A stretch of 64,000 bases of DNA from the NCBI RefSeq assembly GCF_029637605.1, contig NZ_CP121261.1, positions 248,001 through 312,000 of the forward strand, in the 5' to 3' direction. A model generated the notes under the pieces. That model did no database searches. It worked only from the letters and a program-made list of their open reading frames with translations, and was not told the origin of the DNA. Positions 19,875 through 28,837 of the stretch are shown piece by piece. Origin of the DNA: Achromobacter spanius (GTDB lineage Bacteria > Pseudomonadota > Gammaproteobacteria > Burkholderiales > Burkholderiaceae_B). Every line of letters starts with the position of its first letter. Within the stretch, counting starts at the first letter, position 1. Made by a program: the position numbers and the translations under genes.

Positions 19875-21122
19875 TCAGACCGGTTCCGCTTGCGTGGCGG
19901 CGCCACGGCAAAGTTCGCTGAGCATGCGCAGGCGGCGCTGCGGACTGGCCACAAAGGGGTTGGCCGTGTCCCAGGCGTAGCCGGCCAGAATGGAGCTGAT
20001 CATGCGGCGGATTTCCGGTTGCGGGTTCTTGTGGAACACCACGTCCTGGAATTCGCCGCTGTACCAGCCCTGCACATAGGCGCGGAAGGTTTCCACGCCC
20101 CGCATCAAGGGGGCGGAAAAGTCCGCCTGCCAATCAACCAGTTCGCCACGCAATTGGCGGTGCAAGGCATCGGTGGCCAGTTTGGACGAACGCAGGGCGA
20201 TGGTCACGCCCGATGAAAACACCGGATCCAGGAATTCGGCGGCGTTGCCCAGCAGCGCATAGCCGGGGCCGTGCAGCCGTGTGACGCTGGCGGAGTAGCC
20301 GCCGATGGTGTTGGCGGGCGTGTCCCAGACCGCGTTGGCCAGCACGCGCTTGAGGTTCGGGGCGGCATCCGCCATGGCGCGCAGGGTAGTCATCAAGTCC
20401 TGGTCGGGTCCGCCGAACAGATCCTGTCCGCCCACCACGCCGAACGAGCAGCGGCCGTTGGAAAACGGAATCAGCCAGTACCAGATGCCGGGCTGTTCGG
20501 GATGCACGCTGATCAGGATCTTCTCGCGGTCAAAGCCGGGGTCGTCGATGCGGTCTTCGATGTGCGTGAAGATGGCTTTGCGCGGCGGCATGGACGACGG
20601 GCGTTCCAGGTCCAGCAGGCGCGCCAGCACGCGGCCGTAGCCACTGGCGTCCAGCACGAAGCGGGTCTGAACCTGATAGCTGTCGCCGTTGGAGCCAAGC
20701 ACGTTCAGCACGGGCTGCTCGCTGCTGAAATCCGCGGCGGTCACTTCCTGCAGGTAGCGCACGTCCACGCCCTGGCGGGCGGCGTCGTCGGCCAGCACCT
20801 TGTCGAACTGCGCGCGCTGTACCTGGAAGGTGGTGCCAGGGCCGGCCGTGAATTTGTCGCGGAAGTCAAAGTAGGTGTAGTCGTCGCCGCGCGCAAAGGC
20901 GGCGCCGTTCTTCACTTGAAAGCCCGCCGCGTTCACGGCGGGCATCATGCCGGCTTCTTCCACGAATTCCAGACAGTGGGCCAGCAGGCTTTCGCCGATG
21001 GAAAAGCGCGGGAACTGTTGGCGTTCCAGCATCAGCACATCGTGGCCTTGCCGCTTGAGCAGCGCGGCCGCGACCGCGCCAGCGGGGCCTGCTCCAATGA
21101 CGACGACTTCACGATGTTCCAT
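19875..21122 (-). CDS. FAD-dependent oxidoreductase with halogenase-like motifs
   Basis: A 415-aa flavoprotein. GAGPAG at residues 10-15 binds FAD; FPRFSIGESLL follows. Lys71 in GFQVKNGAAF sits where flavin halogenases carry their catalytic lysine, and W-Y-W-L-I-P at 214-219 fits the WxWxIP signature of that family. Close relatives in polyene clusters are variously named halogenase, geranylgeranyl reductase or oxidoreductase. So it could halogenate the aryl head group, as in xanthomonadin, or act as a redox enzyme. Two ATGs are possible (21137 and 21122); I chose 21122 because GGAA lies upstream of it. Confidence 0.8.
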   Translation of the reverse strand: MEHREVVVIGAGPAGAVAAALLKRQGHDVLMLERQQFPRFSIGESLLAHCLEFVEEAGMMPAVNAAGFQVKNGAAFARGDDYTYFDFRDKFTAGPGTTFQVQRAQFDKVLADDAARQGVDVRYLQEVTAADFSSEQPVLNVLGSNGDSYQVQTRFVLDASGYGRVLARLLDLERPSSMPPRKAIFTHIEDRIDDPGFDREKILISVHPEQPGIWYWLIPFSNGRCSFGVVGGQDLFGGPDQDLMTTLRAMADAAPNLKRVLANAVWDTPANTIGGYSASVTRLHGPGYALLGNAAEFLDPVFSSGVTIALRSSKLATDALHRQLRGELVDWQADFSAPLMRGVETFRAYVQGWYSGEFQDVVFHKNPQPEIRRMISSILAGYAWDTANPFVASPQRRLRMLSELCRGAATQAEPV

Positions 21123-21163
21123 GCGAGTTGATTCCATGTCGGTGCAATAAAAGTTGGCCACGA

Positions 21164-23491
21164 TCAGGCCGCCGGGGGCGGACGCACCCAGGGTGACCAC
21201 AGCAAGGAAAAGCCGACGCCCAGCGCCACCGCCATGCCGAAGTTGGCAATGGCGGGCGTCTGGCTCACGGCCAGCAAGCCGAACGACAGCAGCGTGGTGA
21301 CGGCGCCCAGCAAGATGCCGACCAGGCTGGCTGCCGCGCCCGCCACGCGTTCATACATGAAGATGGCGTAGTCCACGCCGATGGCGGACACCAGCAGCAG
21401 CCCGAATAGGCTGAACAAGGTCAGCGGCTGGCCCAGGTATCCCAGGGCCGCCAGGGCGCAGGCAGTGGCGGCCACGGGCACCGCCAGGATGCGCCAGGTG
21501 GCGGCGCGGCCCAGGGTCAGCAGCAGCAACACCGCCGCCACCCCGTAGGACAGCAGCTTGAGTTCGGCGGCTTCGATGCGGGTGGATGCGAACATGCGGT
21601 TCAGGTCACCGCTGCGGTCCACCAGTTCAACACCGGGCAGCCCTTGCGTGATGCCGTCCAGCGCGGCGGTGTTGCGCAGGCCCCGCAAGGTGACCATGCC
21701 GGCCGCCTCGCCGTTGTGCTCACCCAGCCACTGCGCGCGCCAGCGTTCGGCCAGCGGTCCTTGCAGCGCGGCGTCGATGCTGAGCGCGGGCAGCGCGGCC
21801 AGGGCTTGCAGTTCGTGTTGCACGGCGTCGAAGGGAATGCCGAGGTCGGTCAATGGCTTCCACACCTGCGGCTGTTGGGCCAGGGCTGCCAGGCGTTGGC
21901 CCAGCGCCCGCTGGTCTTCAGCCGGCGACACCAGTTGGCTCAGCGCGTTGTAACCGGCAAGATCGCCGCGCTTGACCAGCGCGTCCAGCTTGTTGGCCAC
22001 TTGGGCCTGCCTGCGCAGCAGTTGATCAGCGTTGGCGCCGCGCACCAGGAAGAACTGGCTGGTGGGCGTGAAGCCGGTGATCTCGCCGATCTGGCGTGCC
22101 TGCTGCAACAGCGGCGCGGGCAGGCTCAGCCATTGGCGCAGGTCGTCCTGGATAACCAGCCGGCTGATGCCGCCGACGGTAGCGGCGCTGAGCGCCAGCG
22201 CCCCAAGCACCAACAGCATGCGCCGGCCCGCCAGGCGTTCGCGCAGGCGCAGCGCGGCCTCGGCGGCTTGCAATAGGGGCGGCCAGGGGCGGGGTTGCCA
22301 GCCGTTCATCCAGGCCGGCAACTGGCACACCGTGCAGGCGTAGGCGCCCAACAGGCCAGCCGCCGAAAAGACGGCGGTCTGCGTCAGGGCGGGAAACGGG
22401 GTGAAGGCCAGCGCGATGTAGCCGACCAGACTGGCCGCCAGGCTGATGCTCAGCCCCGGCAACACGCGGCGCAACGCGGGCCACGCCCGCCAGTCGGGCA
22501 TGCCATAGCTTTTGCCCAGCCAGTGCATGGGAAAGTCCACCGCCACGCCGATCAGGCTGGCGCCGATCACCAGCGTCAGCACATGGATCGAACCGAACAC
22601 GGCAACGCAGGCTACCGCACCGGTCAGCAAGCCCACCGCCACGGGCACGAACGCCAGCAGGGCGCGCACGCGGCGCAAGGCCAGCAGCAGCACAAGCACG
22701 ATGCCCGCCAAGGCGATGGACCCGATCCACGTGCTTTCCGCCATGGCCTGCGCGCGCCCGGCCGCGGCGTACAGCGGGCCGCCCGCCACCAACAATTCCG
22801 CGCCGTCGGCGCGCAGCGCTTGTCGGGCTTCATCGATGCGGGCCGACAGGTCTTGCGGCGCGTCGGTGTCGAAAGCATCCGCGCGGGTCTCCGCCCGCAC
22901 CAGCACCCAGCGCTTGCCGCCGTGATCGGCTTGCAGCGTGCCGCTGCCCATGTCGTATTGCACGGTGCCGCCCGGGCGCAGCGCCTGTTCGGCGCGCCGC
23001 GTCAGGCCCAGCCAGTCCTGGTCCACGGACACCAGTCCCGACGATGAAAACGGGTCGGACAACTCACGCGCGCGCCGCTGGGCGTAGGCGGTGGGGTCGG
23101 AGGCCAGTTGCTCGCGGTCGGCCACGGGCAGCATGGCGAGCCTGCCCGCCAGCAGTTGCGCGCGCAGCGCGGGCACGTCCACATTCAATTCAAGCTGTAC
23201 CGACGCGAACAGGCCGCTTTCCTGCAGGCGCGCGGCCAAGGCGCGCGCGGGCGCAACCGGGTCGGCGCGAGGCGGTGCGGCCACCAGCGCCAGCAACTGC
23301 CGCGACAGCGGTTGCTGGATGCGGGTTTCGGCCAACTGCCGTGTGGCGTCGGCGCGGGCGTGCGGCACCAGTTCCATCAGGTTGGCGGACACCGGCCAGC
23401 CATGGCGGCACTGCCAGGCACCTACGCACAGCACCAGCAACAAGCCCAGCTTGAAGAGTCGGGGCAGCCAGCGTTCAATCGGAAAACGCAC
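21164..23491 (-). CDS. MMPL/RND-family exporter of the APE cluster
   Basis: A 775-aa inner-membrane transporter with the RND/MMPL layout: helix 1 at about 12-28, a large periplasmic loop (about 30-250), five helices (about 250-400), a second loop (about 445-620) and five or six C-terminal helices ending at about 770. Conserved membrane phrases GVAVDFPMHWLGKSYG and SAIGVDYAIFMYERV hold the acidic residues used in proton coupling. It would move the finished polyene lipid out of the inner membrane. It overlaps the LolA gene by 17 bp. Confidence 0.9.
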   Translation of the reverse strand: MRFPIERWLPRLFKLGLLLVLCVGAWQCRHGWPVSANLMELVPHARADATRQLAETRIQQPLSRQLLALVAAPPRADPVAPARALAARLQESGLFASVQLELNVDVPALRAQLLAGRLAMLPVADREQLASDPTAYAQRRARELSDPFSSSGLVSVDQDWLGLTRRAEQALRPGGTVQYDMGSGTLQADHGGKRWVLVRAETRADAFDTDAPQDLSARIDEARQALRADGAELLVAGGPLYAAAGRAQAMAESTWIGSIALAGIVLVLLLALRRVRALLAFVPVAVGLLTGAVACVAVFGSIHVLTLVIGASLIGVAVDFPMHWLGKSYGMPDWRAWPALRRVLPGLSISLAASLVGYIALAFTPFPALTQTAVFSAAGLLGAYACTVCQLPAWMNGWQPRPWPPLLQAAEAALRLRERLAGRRMLLVLGALALSAATVGGISRLVIQDDLRQWLSLPAPLLQQARQIGEITGFTPTSQFFLVRGANADQLLRRQAQVANKLDALVKRGDLAGYNALSQLVSPAEDQRALGQRLAALAQQPQVWKPLTDLGIPFDAVQHELQALAALPALSIDAALQGPLAERWRAQWLGEHNGEAAGMVTLRGLRNTAALDGITQGLPGVELVDRSGDLNRMFASTRIEAAELKLLSYGVAAVLLLLTLGRAATWRILAVPVAATACALAALGYLGQPLTLFSLFGLLLVSAIGVDYAIFMYERVAGAAASLVGILLGAVTTLLSFGLLAVSQTPAIANFGMAVALGVGFSLLWSPWVRPPPAA

Positions 23492-24188
23492 GTTGCTCCT
23501 CGGCGGTCAGCGCATCGGCGGCGGCCGCGTCTGTCATTTGCAGGACGCTGCGGTCGCCTTGGGTTTCGCGCAGTTCGATGCGGTCGACAAGCTTGCCGCC
23601 GTTGATCTGGATGTTGTCAAAAATCTGGCGCAGCAAGGCGGAACGGGGCGTCAACAGCAACTGCCAGGCGTCGGCCTGGCCCGTCAGCGTCAGGTCGAAG
23701 TTTTCTTGCAGGCCCTTCGTGTCGCCCGCCAGCACCGCCAGGAACAGCTGGTTCTCGCGGCTGGATCCGGTTTGCTGTGGCAGGGCTTGCCAAGCGCCGG
23801 ATTCGTCGCGCCGCGCAATGCCCTTGGCGTTGATGCGCAGGTCTTGCGCGATGGGGGTGCGCAGCAGCCACAACAGCCCCTTGCCGGCGGCCAGCGTGAA
23901 GTCACCCCGGCTGGTCAGCGGCTGCGGCAGCGAGCGCAGGAATTTTTGCTGCACGAAGTGGCCGCGCACGATGGGCGTGGCGCGCAACTGGGTTTGCAGG
24001 TCGTCCAGGCCAAAGGCGTGCGCGTGGGCGGGCAGGGCGGCCAGCAACAGCAGCAAGGCCACACGATGCGCGACGGCGCGCGCGGCCTGAATGTGAGTGG
24101 CCGGGTGCAAGGAGCGGAACACGTTCATGCCGAGCGCCTTCATGTGGCGTGCCTTCATGCTGAGCGCGTTTATGTTCGGCGCGATCAT
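23475..24188 (-). CDS. LolA-like outer membrane lipoprotein carrier
   Basis: A protein of up to 237 aa. A signal peptide (hydrophobic stretch VALLLLLAALPAHAHA, ending near residue 59 from the first ATG) precedes a LolA-type beta-barrel half: FVQQKFLRSLPQPLTSRGDFTLAAGKGLLW. It likely ferries the polyene lipid across the periplasm. The N-terminus is odd: a degenerate 15-bp repeat supplies Met at 1, 11, 16 and 21, so several starts are possible. The first (24188) overlaps the thioesterase stop as ATGA. The real start may be one of the inner ones. Confidence 0.85.
   Translation of the reverse strand: MIAPNINALSMKARHMKALGMNVFRSLHPATHIQAARAVAHRVALLLLLAALPAHAHAFGLDDLQTQLRATPIVRGHFVQQKFLRSLPQPLTSRGDFTLAAGKGLLWLLRTPIAQDLRINAKGIARRDESGAWQALPQQTGSSRENQLFLAVLAGDTKGLQENFDLTLTGQADAWQLLLTPRSALLRQIFDNIQINGGKLVDRIELRETQGDRSVLQMTDAAAADALTAEEQRAFSD
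24121..24188 (-). repeat. Degenerate 15-bp repeat with tandem start codons
   Basis: On the plus strand the units ACGTTCATGCCGAGC, GCCTTCATGTGGCGT, GCCTTCATGCTGAGC, GCGTTTATGTTCGGC and GCGATCATG line up at 15-bp spacing from 24121. Read leftward they give MNVFR, MKALG, MKARH, INALS and MIAPN. Most units carry an ATG in the LolA frame, so the start region of that gene is itself a repeat. Confidence 0.8.
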
Positions 24189-24628
24189 GTCGCGGACTCC
24201 AGCGATTGCAGCTTGCGCCGCACGGCGTCCACGAAGGCGGCGGGCGAGGTCAATTGCATTTCGCGGGTTTCGATGCACACCGCGACTTGTTCCGAGGTGC
24301 CGCGCGTCAGCCGCTGGCCCGTGGCCGCGTCCAGGATCAGGTAGTTGATTTTCAAGCGGTTTTCCCATTCCACCAGTTCGGCGCGCACCGTCAGGCGCTG
24401 GCCGAACTGGGCGGGCTGGGCATAGCGCAGATGCAGATCGATCACCGGCCAGGCATAGCCACTGGCGCGCATGGCGTCGTAGTTGTGGCCCAGTTGGTCC
24501 AGCAGTTCGCAGCGCGCCTGTTCCAGGTACTTCACGTAGTGGCCGTGCCACACGACGTTGAGCGAATCGACGTCGAAGAACGGTACGCGGATGTCGATTT
24601 CCGCGCCGATAAGGCCTCGTTTACGCAT
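24185..24628 (-). CDS. Hotdog acyl-CoA/ACP thioesterase (4-hydroxybenzoyl-CoA type)
   Basis: A 147-aa hotdog protein. The motif VPFFDVDSLNVVWHGHYVKYLEQAR is the signature of the YbgC/4-hydroxybenzoyl-CoA thioesterase group, with Asp in DVDS as the usual nucleophile or base. In APE clusters such an enzyme is thought to edit or release acyl chains from ACP. Its ATG lies within the end of the acyltransferase gene (8-nt overlap) and its stop overlaps the LolA start (ATGA). Confidence 0.88.
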   Translation of the reverse strand: MRKRGLIGAEIDIRVPFFDVDSLNVVWHGHYVKYLEQARCELLDQLGHNYDAMRASGYAWPVIDLHLRYAQPAQFGQRLTVRAELVEWENRLKINYLILDAATGQRLTRGTSEQVAVCIETREMQLTSPAAFVDAVRRKLQSLESAT

Positions 24629-25583
24629 CGTCTTTCCAGAATGGGTAGAAGTTGAACCACTGTAGCGGCGCCTGGCGGCAATGCGCGGCCAGGCGGTCGG
24701 CGTAGCGTTGCGCCCAATGGGCGATGCGTTCCTGGCGCGTCGCGCGCGTCCATTCGATGCCGTCGGACAGGCGTTCCATGGCGACGCGATAACGCGCGCC
24801 GTGGCGCGTGCAGAACAGCACGTTGACAGGACAGCGCAGCAGGCCGGCCAGCAGCCACGGCCCTTGCGGCAGCGGGGCGCGGGCGCCCAGGAAATCAACC
24901 AGGGTGGTGCGGTCGCCTTGCAGCGGCACGCGGTCGCCGGCAATGGCAAGCCATTCGCCACGTTCCAGCCGCTGCGCCAGGTCCAGCATGACGGGCGCAT
25001 CCAGTTCGCTGACTTGAATCATGCGCAGCCCGCCGCCCGCTTCGCCCAGCAGGCGGTTGAAGTGGACGGCATGCTTGCTGTGCACCAAGACGTTTAGCCG
25101 CAGCAGGCCCGACTGTTCGGCCAGCGCGCGGCAGACTTCGAGGTTGCCCAGGTGCGAGCCCACCAGGATCTGGCCCCGGCCCACGCCCATCTGCGCGTGC
25201 AGGCCGTCGGGGTCGGAGATGTCCAGGTGCGACATCGTGATCTTGCCTTGCCAGACATCCAGCTTGTCCAGCATGGCGTCGGCAAACGCCAGGTACTGGC
25301 GGTACACCGGCAGGGTGCGTGGCAGCGGCGCGGTTCGCGATGGATGCTGCGAGGGGGGCTGCCGTTCTTGTCGCAGCGGCGCGGTTTGCGACAGCCGCTG
25401 CTGGTATTGCGCGATAGCACGCCGCGCGCGGCCACCGAAGGCGTAGAAGTACAGCACGACCAACCACACCACCGGCGCCACGACGCGGCGGCCCAGCGTG
25501 CGGGCGGCCCAGGCCGTCAGGCGCATCAGCGCGGGGCTGCCGCGTTCAGCCTGGTGGGCCCAGTGGGGATCGGTGGCGTTCAA
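24621..25583 (-). CDS. LpxL/HtrB-like acyltransferase, TTG start
   Basis: A 320-aa protein of the lysophospholipid/lipid A acyltransferase type. The N-terminus NATDPHWAHQAERGSPALMRL with a helix at about 31-50 is typical of the version found in APE loci. GSHLGNLEVCRAL holds the HxxxxE/D catalytic box. It may acylate or attach the polyene to its lipid head. The start is TTG at 25583, overlapping the glycosyltransferase stop (TTGA). No ATG sits before the conserved start, and longer frames read as shadow of the upstream gene. It contains a Gln/Arg/Ser/Pro-rich low-complexity stretch near residues 70-90. Confidence 0.85.
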   Translation of the reverse strand: MNATDPHWAHQAERGSPALMRLTAWAARTLGRRVVAPVVWLVVLYFYAFGGRARRAIAQYQQRLSQTAPLRQERQPPSQHPSRTAPLPRTLPVYRQYLAFADAMLDKLDVWQGKITMSHLDISDPDGLHAQMGVGRGQILVGSHLGNLEVCRALAEQSGLLRLNVLVHSKHAVHFNRLLGEAGGGLRMIQVSELDAPVMLDLAQRLERGEWLAIAGDRVPLQGDRTTLVDFLGARAPLPQGPWLLAGLLRCPVNVLFCTRHGARYRVAMERLSDGIEWTRATRQERIAHWAQRYADRLAAHCRQAPLQWFNFYPFWKDDA

Positions 25584-26335
25584 GGGCGCGCCTTTTGCGC
25601 CAGGCGGCGCCAAAGCAAGACGGGCGCGCGGCCCAGCATGCCGAAGAACAGCCGCGCGTGCATGCGGCTGATCAGCAGGTTGTCGCGCAGGCCCTTGAAG
25701 TGCGACACGCCGCCTTCGGGGTAGCTGACGCGGGTGGGCAGCCAGGCCATCGGCACGCCGCGCCAATGCAGGCGCACCAGAATGGCGATGTCGAAATCCA
25801 TGCGGCGGCCCACGCGGGCCTGCTCAATAACCGGCAGCACGCGCGCCAGCGGATAGACGCGAAAGCCGCACATGGCGTCGGGGATGTCGAGCGACAGCGT
25901 GTTGATCCATACCCAGACGCGGGTCAGCCAGCGTCCGTAAAGACGGCTGCGCGGCACGTCGTCGCCATAGACCGGCGCGCCGCAGATCACGGCTTGCGGC
26001 TGGGCACGCGAGGCGTGGGCAAAGGCCACGGCGTCCGCCAGCGCGTGCTGGCCGTCGGCGTCCACCTGCAAGGCGTGGGTATAGCCGAACGTGGCGGCGG
26101 CGCGCAGGCCGTCCTGCACCGCCGCGCCCTTGCCGCCGTTCTCGGCGCGGCGAATCAAATGCGTGCGGGGCTGCGTGGCCAATGCGTCCAGCACGGCGGC
26201 GCAGCCGGGTTCAGAGCCGTCGTCCACCAACACGCAGGGCAGGCCCTGCGCAGCCAATTTTGCGTGCACGGCCGCGACGGTGGCGCCGTGGTTATAGACG
26301 GGGATGACCGCGCAGAGCTTATGTTGTTGCGTCAT
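25580..26335 (-). CDS. Family 2 glycosyltransferase
   Basis: A 251-aa GT2 enzyme with CAVIPVYNHG at the start, VDDGSEP (nucleotide-sugar binding) at about 41-47, and DADGQH (DXD metal site) near residue 96. It has a DPM1-like layout without a C-terminal membrane domain. In polyene clusters it is thought to add a sugar or polar head to the lipid anchor. The ATG at 26335 lies 17 bp inside the ligase gene end. The longer upstream frame is only a shadow of that gene. Confidence 0.88.
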   Translation of the reverse strand: MTQQHKLCAVIPVYNHGATVAAVHAKLAAQGLPCVLVDDGSEPGCAAVLDALATQPRTHLIRRAENGGKGAAVQDGLRAAATFGYTHALQVDADGQHALADAVAFAHASRAQPQAVICGAPVYGDDVPRSRLYGRWLTRVWVWINTLSLDIPDAMCGFRVYPLARVLPVIEQARVGRRMDFDIAILVRLHWRGVPMAWLPTRVSYPEGGVSHFKGLRDNLLISRMHARLFFGMLGRAPVLLWRRLAQKARP

Positions 26336-28019
26336 GGCCGTCTTGATGCGGAATGCGGCCGGACGAGCAAGGGGCGTCGTCCACCGTGCAGGTGAAGTAC
26401 AGCTTCTGTTTGGCGTCGTCCCAGCGCAAGGCAAGCTGGGCGCGGTCGCCCGGGCGCAGCAGACGCTGGAACTTCAAGGCCTCCATGCCGCCAAAGCGCA
26501 AGCCGGGGCACAGCTCGCGTTGGGCGAGCGACACGGCCCAACTGATCTGGGCCACGCCAGGCACCACGGGCACGGACGGAAAATGCCCGCTGAAGTAAGC
26601 CAGGTCGTAGGGAATGTCCAGCGTGTAGCGGCGTTCGTTGGCGGGCTGGCCGGGCACTTCCTGCGTGATGGGGTCTACCGGGCGTGGGCCTGCGGCCACG
26701 TCGAACAAAAATTGCGGCAGCTTGCCTTGCGCATTGCTGGGCAGGTGCCTGAAAAAACGCCACGCGCGCGGGATGGCCAAGGATTCGAATCCGGCGCCCA
26801 GGTGCGCGCGCAGCGCGTCAACGACGGTTTTGCGGCCCTGGTTGCGCAGCGTATGCAGGCCCGTGGCCGACAGCGCCACCAGCCCCGTCAGGCGCGTGGC
26901 GCCGGTGGCGCTACCAACGCGCGCGTCGCTGACATAGGCGTGGCGCATCAAGCACTGTTCCAGCATGGGCAGCGAGATCCGCTTTTCTTCGATCTTGACG
27001 ATGCGGTCCAGGCGGCCCAGTAGCTGGAAGCCATCGGCGGTAAGCTGCGCGCCGTCGGCGGTCTGCTCGTCGGCGGTATGTACCCACGGCGATTGCACGC
27101 GCAAGGCGCCGTCGGCGTTCAGGCTGATGGCCGCGCCCGGCAGCGGCTGCCAGTCCGCCGACCCGCAGCGCCAGGCCACCGCGCCGGTTTCAGAACTGCC
27201 GTAGATTTCGGTGGGACGCAGGCCCAGTTCGCGTTCAATGTCGTCGGAAACCTCTGGCGGCAGCGCGCCGCCCGACGAGTGGATGCGCAGCAGCCGGCCG
27301 CGCAGTTGCGCCCAATCCAGGCGTTGGCCCAGGCGGCGCAACAGGGCGGGGCTGGCGATCCAGGTAAAGGTCGGATAACGCAGGCTGGCCTGTTGCAGCT
27401 CTTCGGGATAGAGCCGTTGGCGGCGGTCGATCTGCCTGCCCGCGCATAGCGGCCACAGCACGCGGAAAGGCAGGCCATACATGTGCTGGGCCGAGACGCT
27501 ACCCAGCACGGGCGCATCCAGGTCGGGCCATTGCTGCTGCAAGGCATGGACCTCTGCCGACAACTGCCGCCACGTTTTGTGCAGATGCTTGGGCGTACCG
27601 CTTGAGCCCGAGGTACACAGCACCAGGCTCAGGGACGGGTCCAGGCTGGCGGGCGCCAGCGCGGAATGGTCTTGCAGGTTGGCCAGCCGCCATAGTCGGG
27701 CGGGCGGCAGCGGCAGGTCGGCGTCGGTGAGCCATCCGGCGACTTCCGCGTCCAGCGCGGCGCAGGTGGCGGGTTGCGTATCGCCGGGAAGCACGGCGAT
27801 GACGCCCGCGCGCCAGCAGGCGAAAAGAGCAATGGCCAGCGCCGCGGCGTCGTCGAACCACAGCGCAACGCGGTGCGGCGCGCGGGCCTGCAAGGCCCCG
27901 GCCACGCGCAGGCTGGCTTGCGCGAAGGCGGCACGCGCAAGCGGCGGCTCGTCGGCGATCCACAGGCTGTCGGTATCGTCCGACGGCAGCAGCAGGTGTT
28001 CCAGCGGTGTCCAGCGCAT
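26319..28019 (-). CDS. Fused AMP-ligase and FabZ-like dehydratase (ApeH-ApeI type)
   Basis: A 566-aa two-domain protein. Residues 1 to about 440 are an ANL adenylation domain: CTSGSSGTPK (P-loop, about 130-139), YGSSETG, DRIVKIEEKRIS (hinge) and LPSNAQGKLP (catalytic Lys). Residues about 460-566 are a hotdog domain with YFSGHFPSVPVVPGV, where His479 matches the FabZ catalytic His. The first part should activate the aryl starter acid and load it on ACP; the second should dehydrate 3-hydroxyacyl-ACP together with the ApeP-like protein. In E. coli-type clusters these are two genes. The fusion is continuous in frame with no internal stop. Confidence 0.88.
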   Translation of the reverse strand: MRWTPLEHLLLPSDDTDSLWIADEPPLARAAFAQASLRVAGALQARAPHRVALWFDDAAALAIALFACWRAGVIAVLPGDTQPATCAALDAEVAGWLTDADLPLPPARLWRLANLQDHSALAPASLDPSLSLVLCTSGSSGTPKHLHKTWRQLSAEVHALQQQWPDLDAPVLGSVSAQHMYGLPFRVLWPLCAGRQIDRRQRLYPEELQQASLRYPTFTWIASPALLRRLGQRLDWAQLRGRLLRIHSSGGALPPEVSDDIERELGLRPTEIYGSSETGAVAWRCGSADWQPLPGAAISLNADGALRVQSPWVHTADEQTADGAQLTADGFQLLGRLDRIVKIEEKRISLPMLEQCLMRHAYVSDARVGSATGATRLTGLVALSATGLHTLRNQGRKTVVDALRAHLGAGFESLAIPRAWRFFRHLPSNAQGKLPQFLFDVAAGPRPVDPITQEVPGQPANERRYTLDIPYDLAYFSGHFPSVPVVPGVAQISWAVSLAQRELCPGLRFGGMEALKFQRLLRPGDRAQLALRWDDAKQKLYFTCTVDDAPCSSGRIPHQDGHDATT

Positions 28020-28022
28020 GGC

Positions 28023-28571
28023 TTAAACCGCCTTCGCGGCTGCCGGGCGCAGCAACCATTCGCCTGCCATCAGCAGGCCCATCAAGCCATAGCTGATGGC
28101 GCCGTTGTAGGCCACCCACCAGCTCCACGGCCCCCACGCGGCCAAGCCCGCCGCGACCGCGCCGTTCAAGGTGAAAAACACGCACCAGGCACGCGTGACT
28201 TTGCGGGTATAGCGCACGCCGTCGGGCGGCAGGTTGGGGTGGCGCAGGCACGCCAGTTGTTCGACCACCGGGCGGCCGACACGCAGGCTGGCGCCGAAGA
28301 TGGCCAGCATCATCGCGTTGACCATCACGGGATACCAGCGCAGCCACGCCTCGGTATTGCACACGGCAAGAATCAGGCAGAAGGCAACGGCGGCGGCTGG
28401 CAGCAAGCGGCCGCCGGGCTGTCCGGCGCGCGCGGTCAGGCCGCGCAGCAGCCACAGAACGGCCAGCGGCAAGGCCAGCCACGCGGGGCTGATCCGGCCC
28501 AGCGTGGCGTGCACCACGAAGGGGTACGCCACGCCGGCCACGGCCAAACCGGCCGCCACGCCGCGCCTCAT
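28023..28571 (-). CDS. COG4648-type membrane protein of the APE cluster
   Basis: A 182-aa inner-membrane protein with about five hydrophobic helices. The internal segment RHPNLPPDGVRYTRKVTRAWCVFFTLNGAVA is the recognisable signature of the COG4648 family found in aryl polyene and xanthomonadin loci. The function is unknown; it may help anchor the synthase at the membrane. I chose the start at 28571 because its ATG overlaps the ACP stop (ATGA), although an ATG 8 codons upstream is in frame. Confidence 0.85.
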   Translation of the reverse strand: MRRGVAAGLAVAGVAYPFVVHATLGRISPAWLALPLAVLWLLRGLTARAGQPGGRLLPAAAVAFCLILAVCNTEAWLRWYPVMVNAMMLAIFGASLRVGRPVVEQLACLRHPNLPPDGVRYTRKVTRAWCVFFTLNGAVAAGLAAWGPWSWWVAYNGAISYGLMGLLMAGEWLLRPAAAKAV

Positions 28572-28822
28572 GCGTCGGGAGCCTGCTTTTGCCACATGGC
28601 CTGGACCACGTCCTCGACGGTTCGCACCGTGCGGAAGTCGTTCGCGTCCAGTTTGCGGCCGGTCTGGCGGCGCACGTGGTCGATCAGGTCGATGGCGTCG
28701 ATGCTGTCGATTTCCAGATCGGTATACAGATTGGCCTCTGGCGTGACGCGCTCGGGTTCGATCTCGAACAGTTCGACCAGCGCATCGCGCAGCGTATTGA
28801 AGATGTCCTCGCGGGTATGCAT
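28568..28822 (-). CDS. Acyl carrier protein 2 (APE cluster)
   Basis: An 84-aa ACP. Ser40 in LEIDSIDAIDL is the phosphopantetheine attachment site. Acidic helices fit an ACP fold. It carries either the aryl starter or the growing polyene; two ACPs per cluster is normal for this family. It lies 15 bp after the first ACP gene, with an AAGGAGT ribosome binding site, and overlaps the membrane protein gene by ATGA. Confidence 0.92.
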   Translation of the reverse strand: MHTREDIFNTLRDALVELFEIEPERVTPEANLYTDLEIDSIDAIDLIDHVRRQTGRKLDANDFRTVRTVEDVVQAMWQKQAPDA

Positions 28823-28837
28823 CGTGGACTCCTTGCG

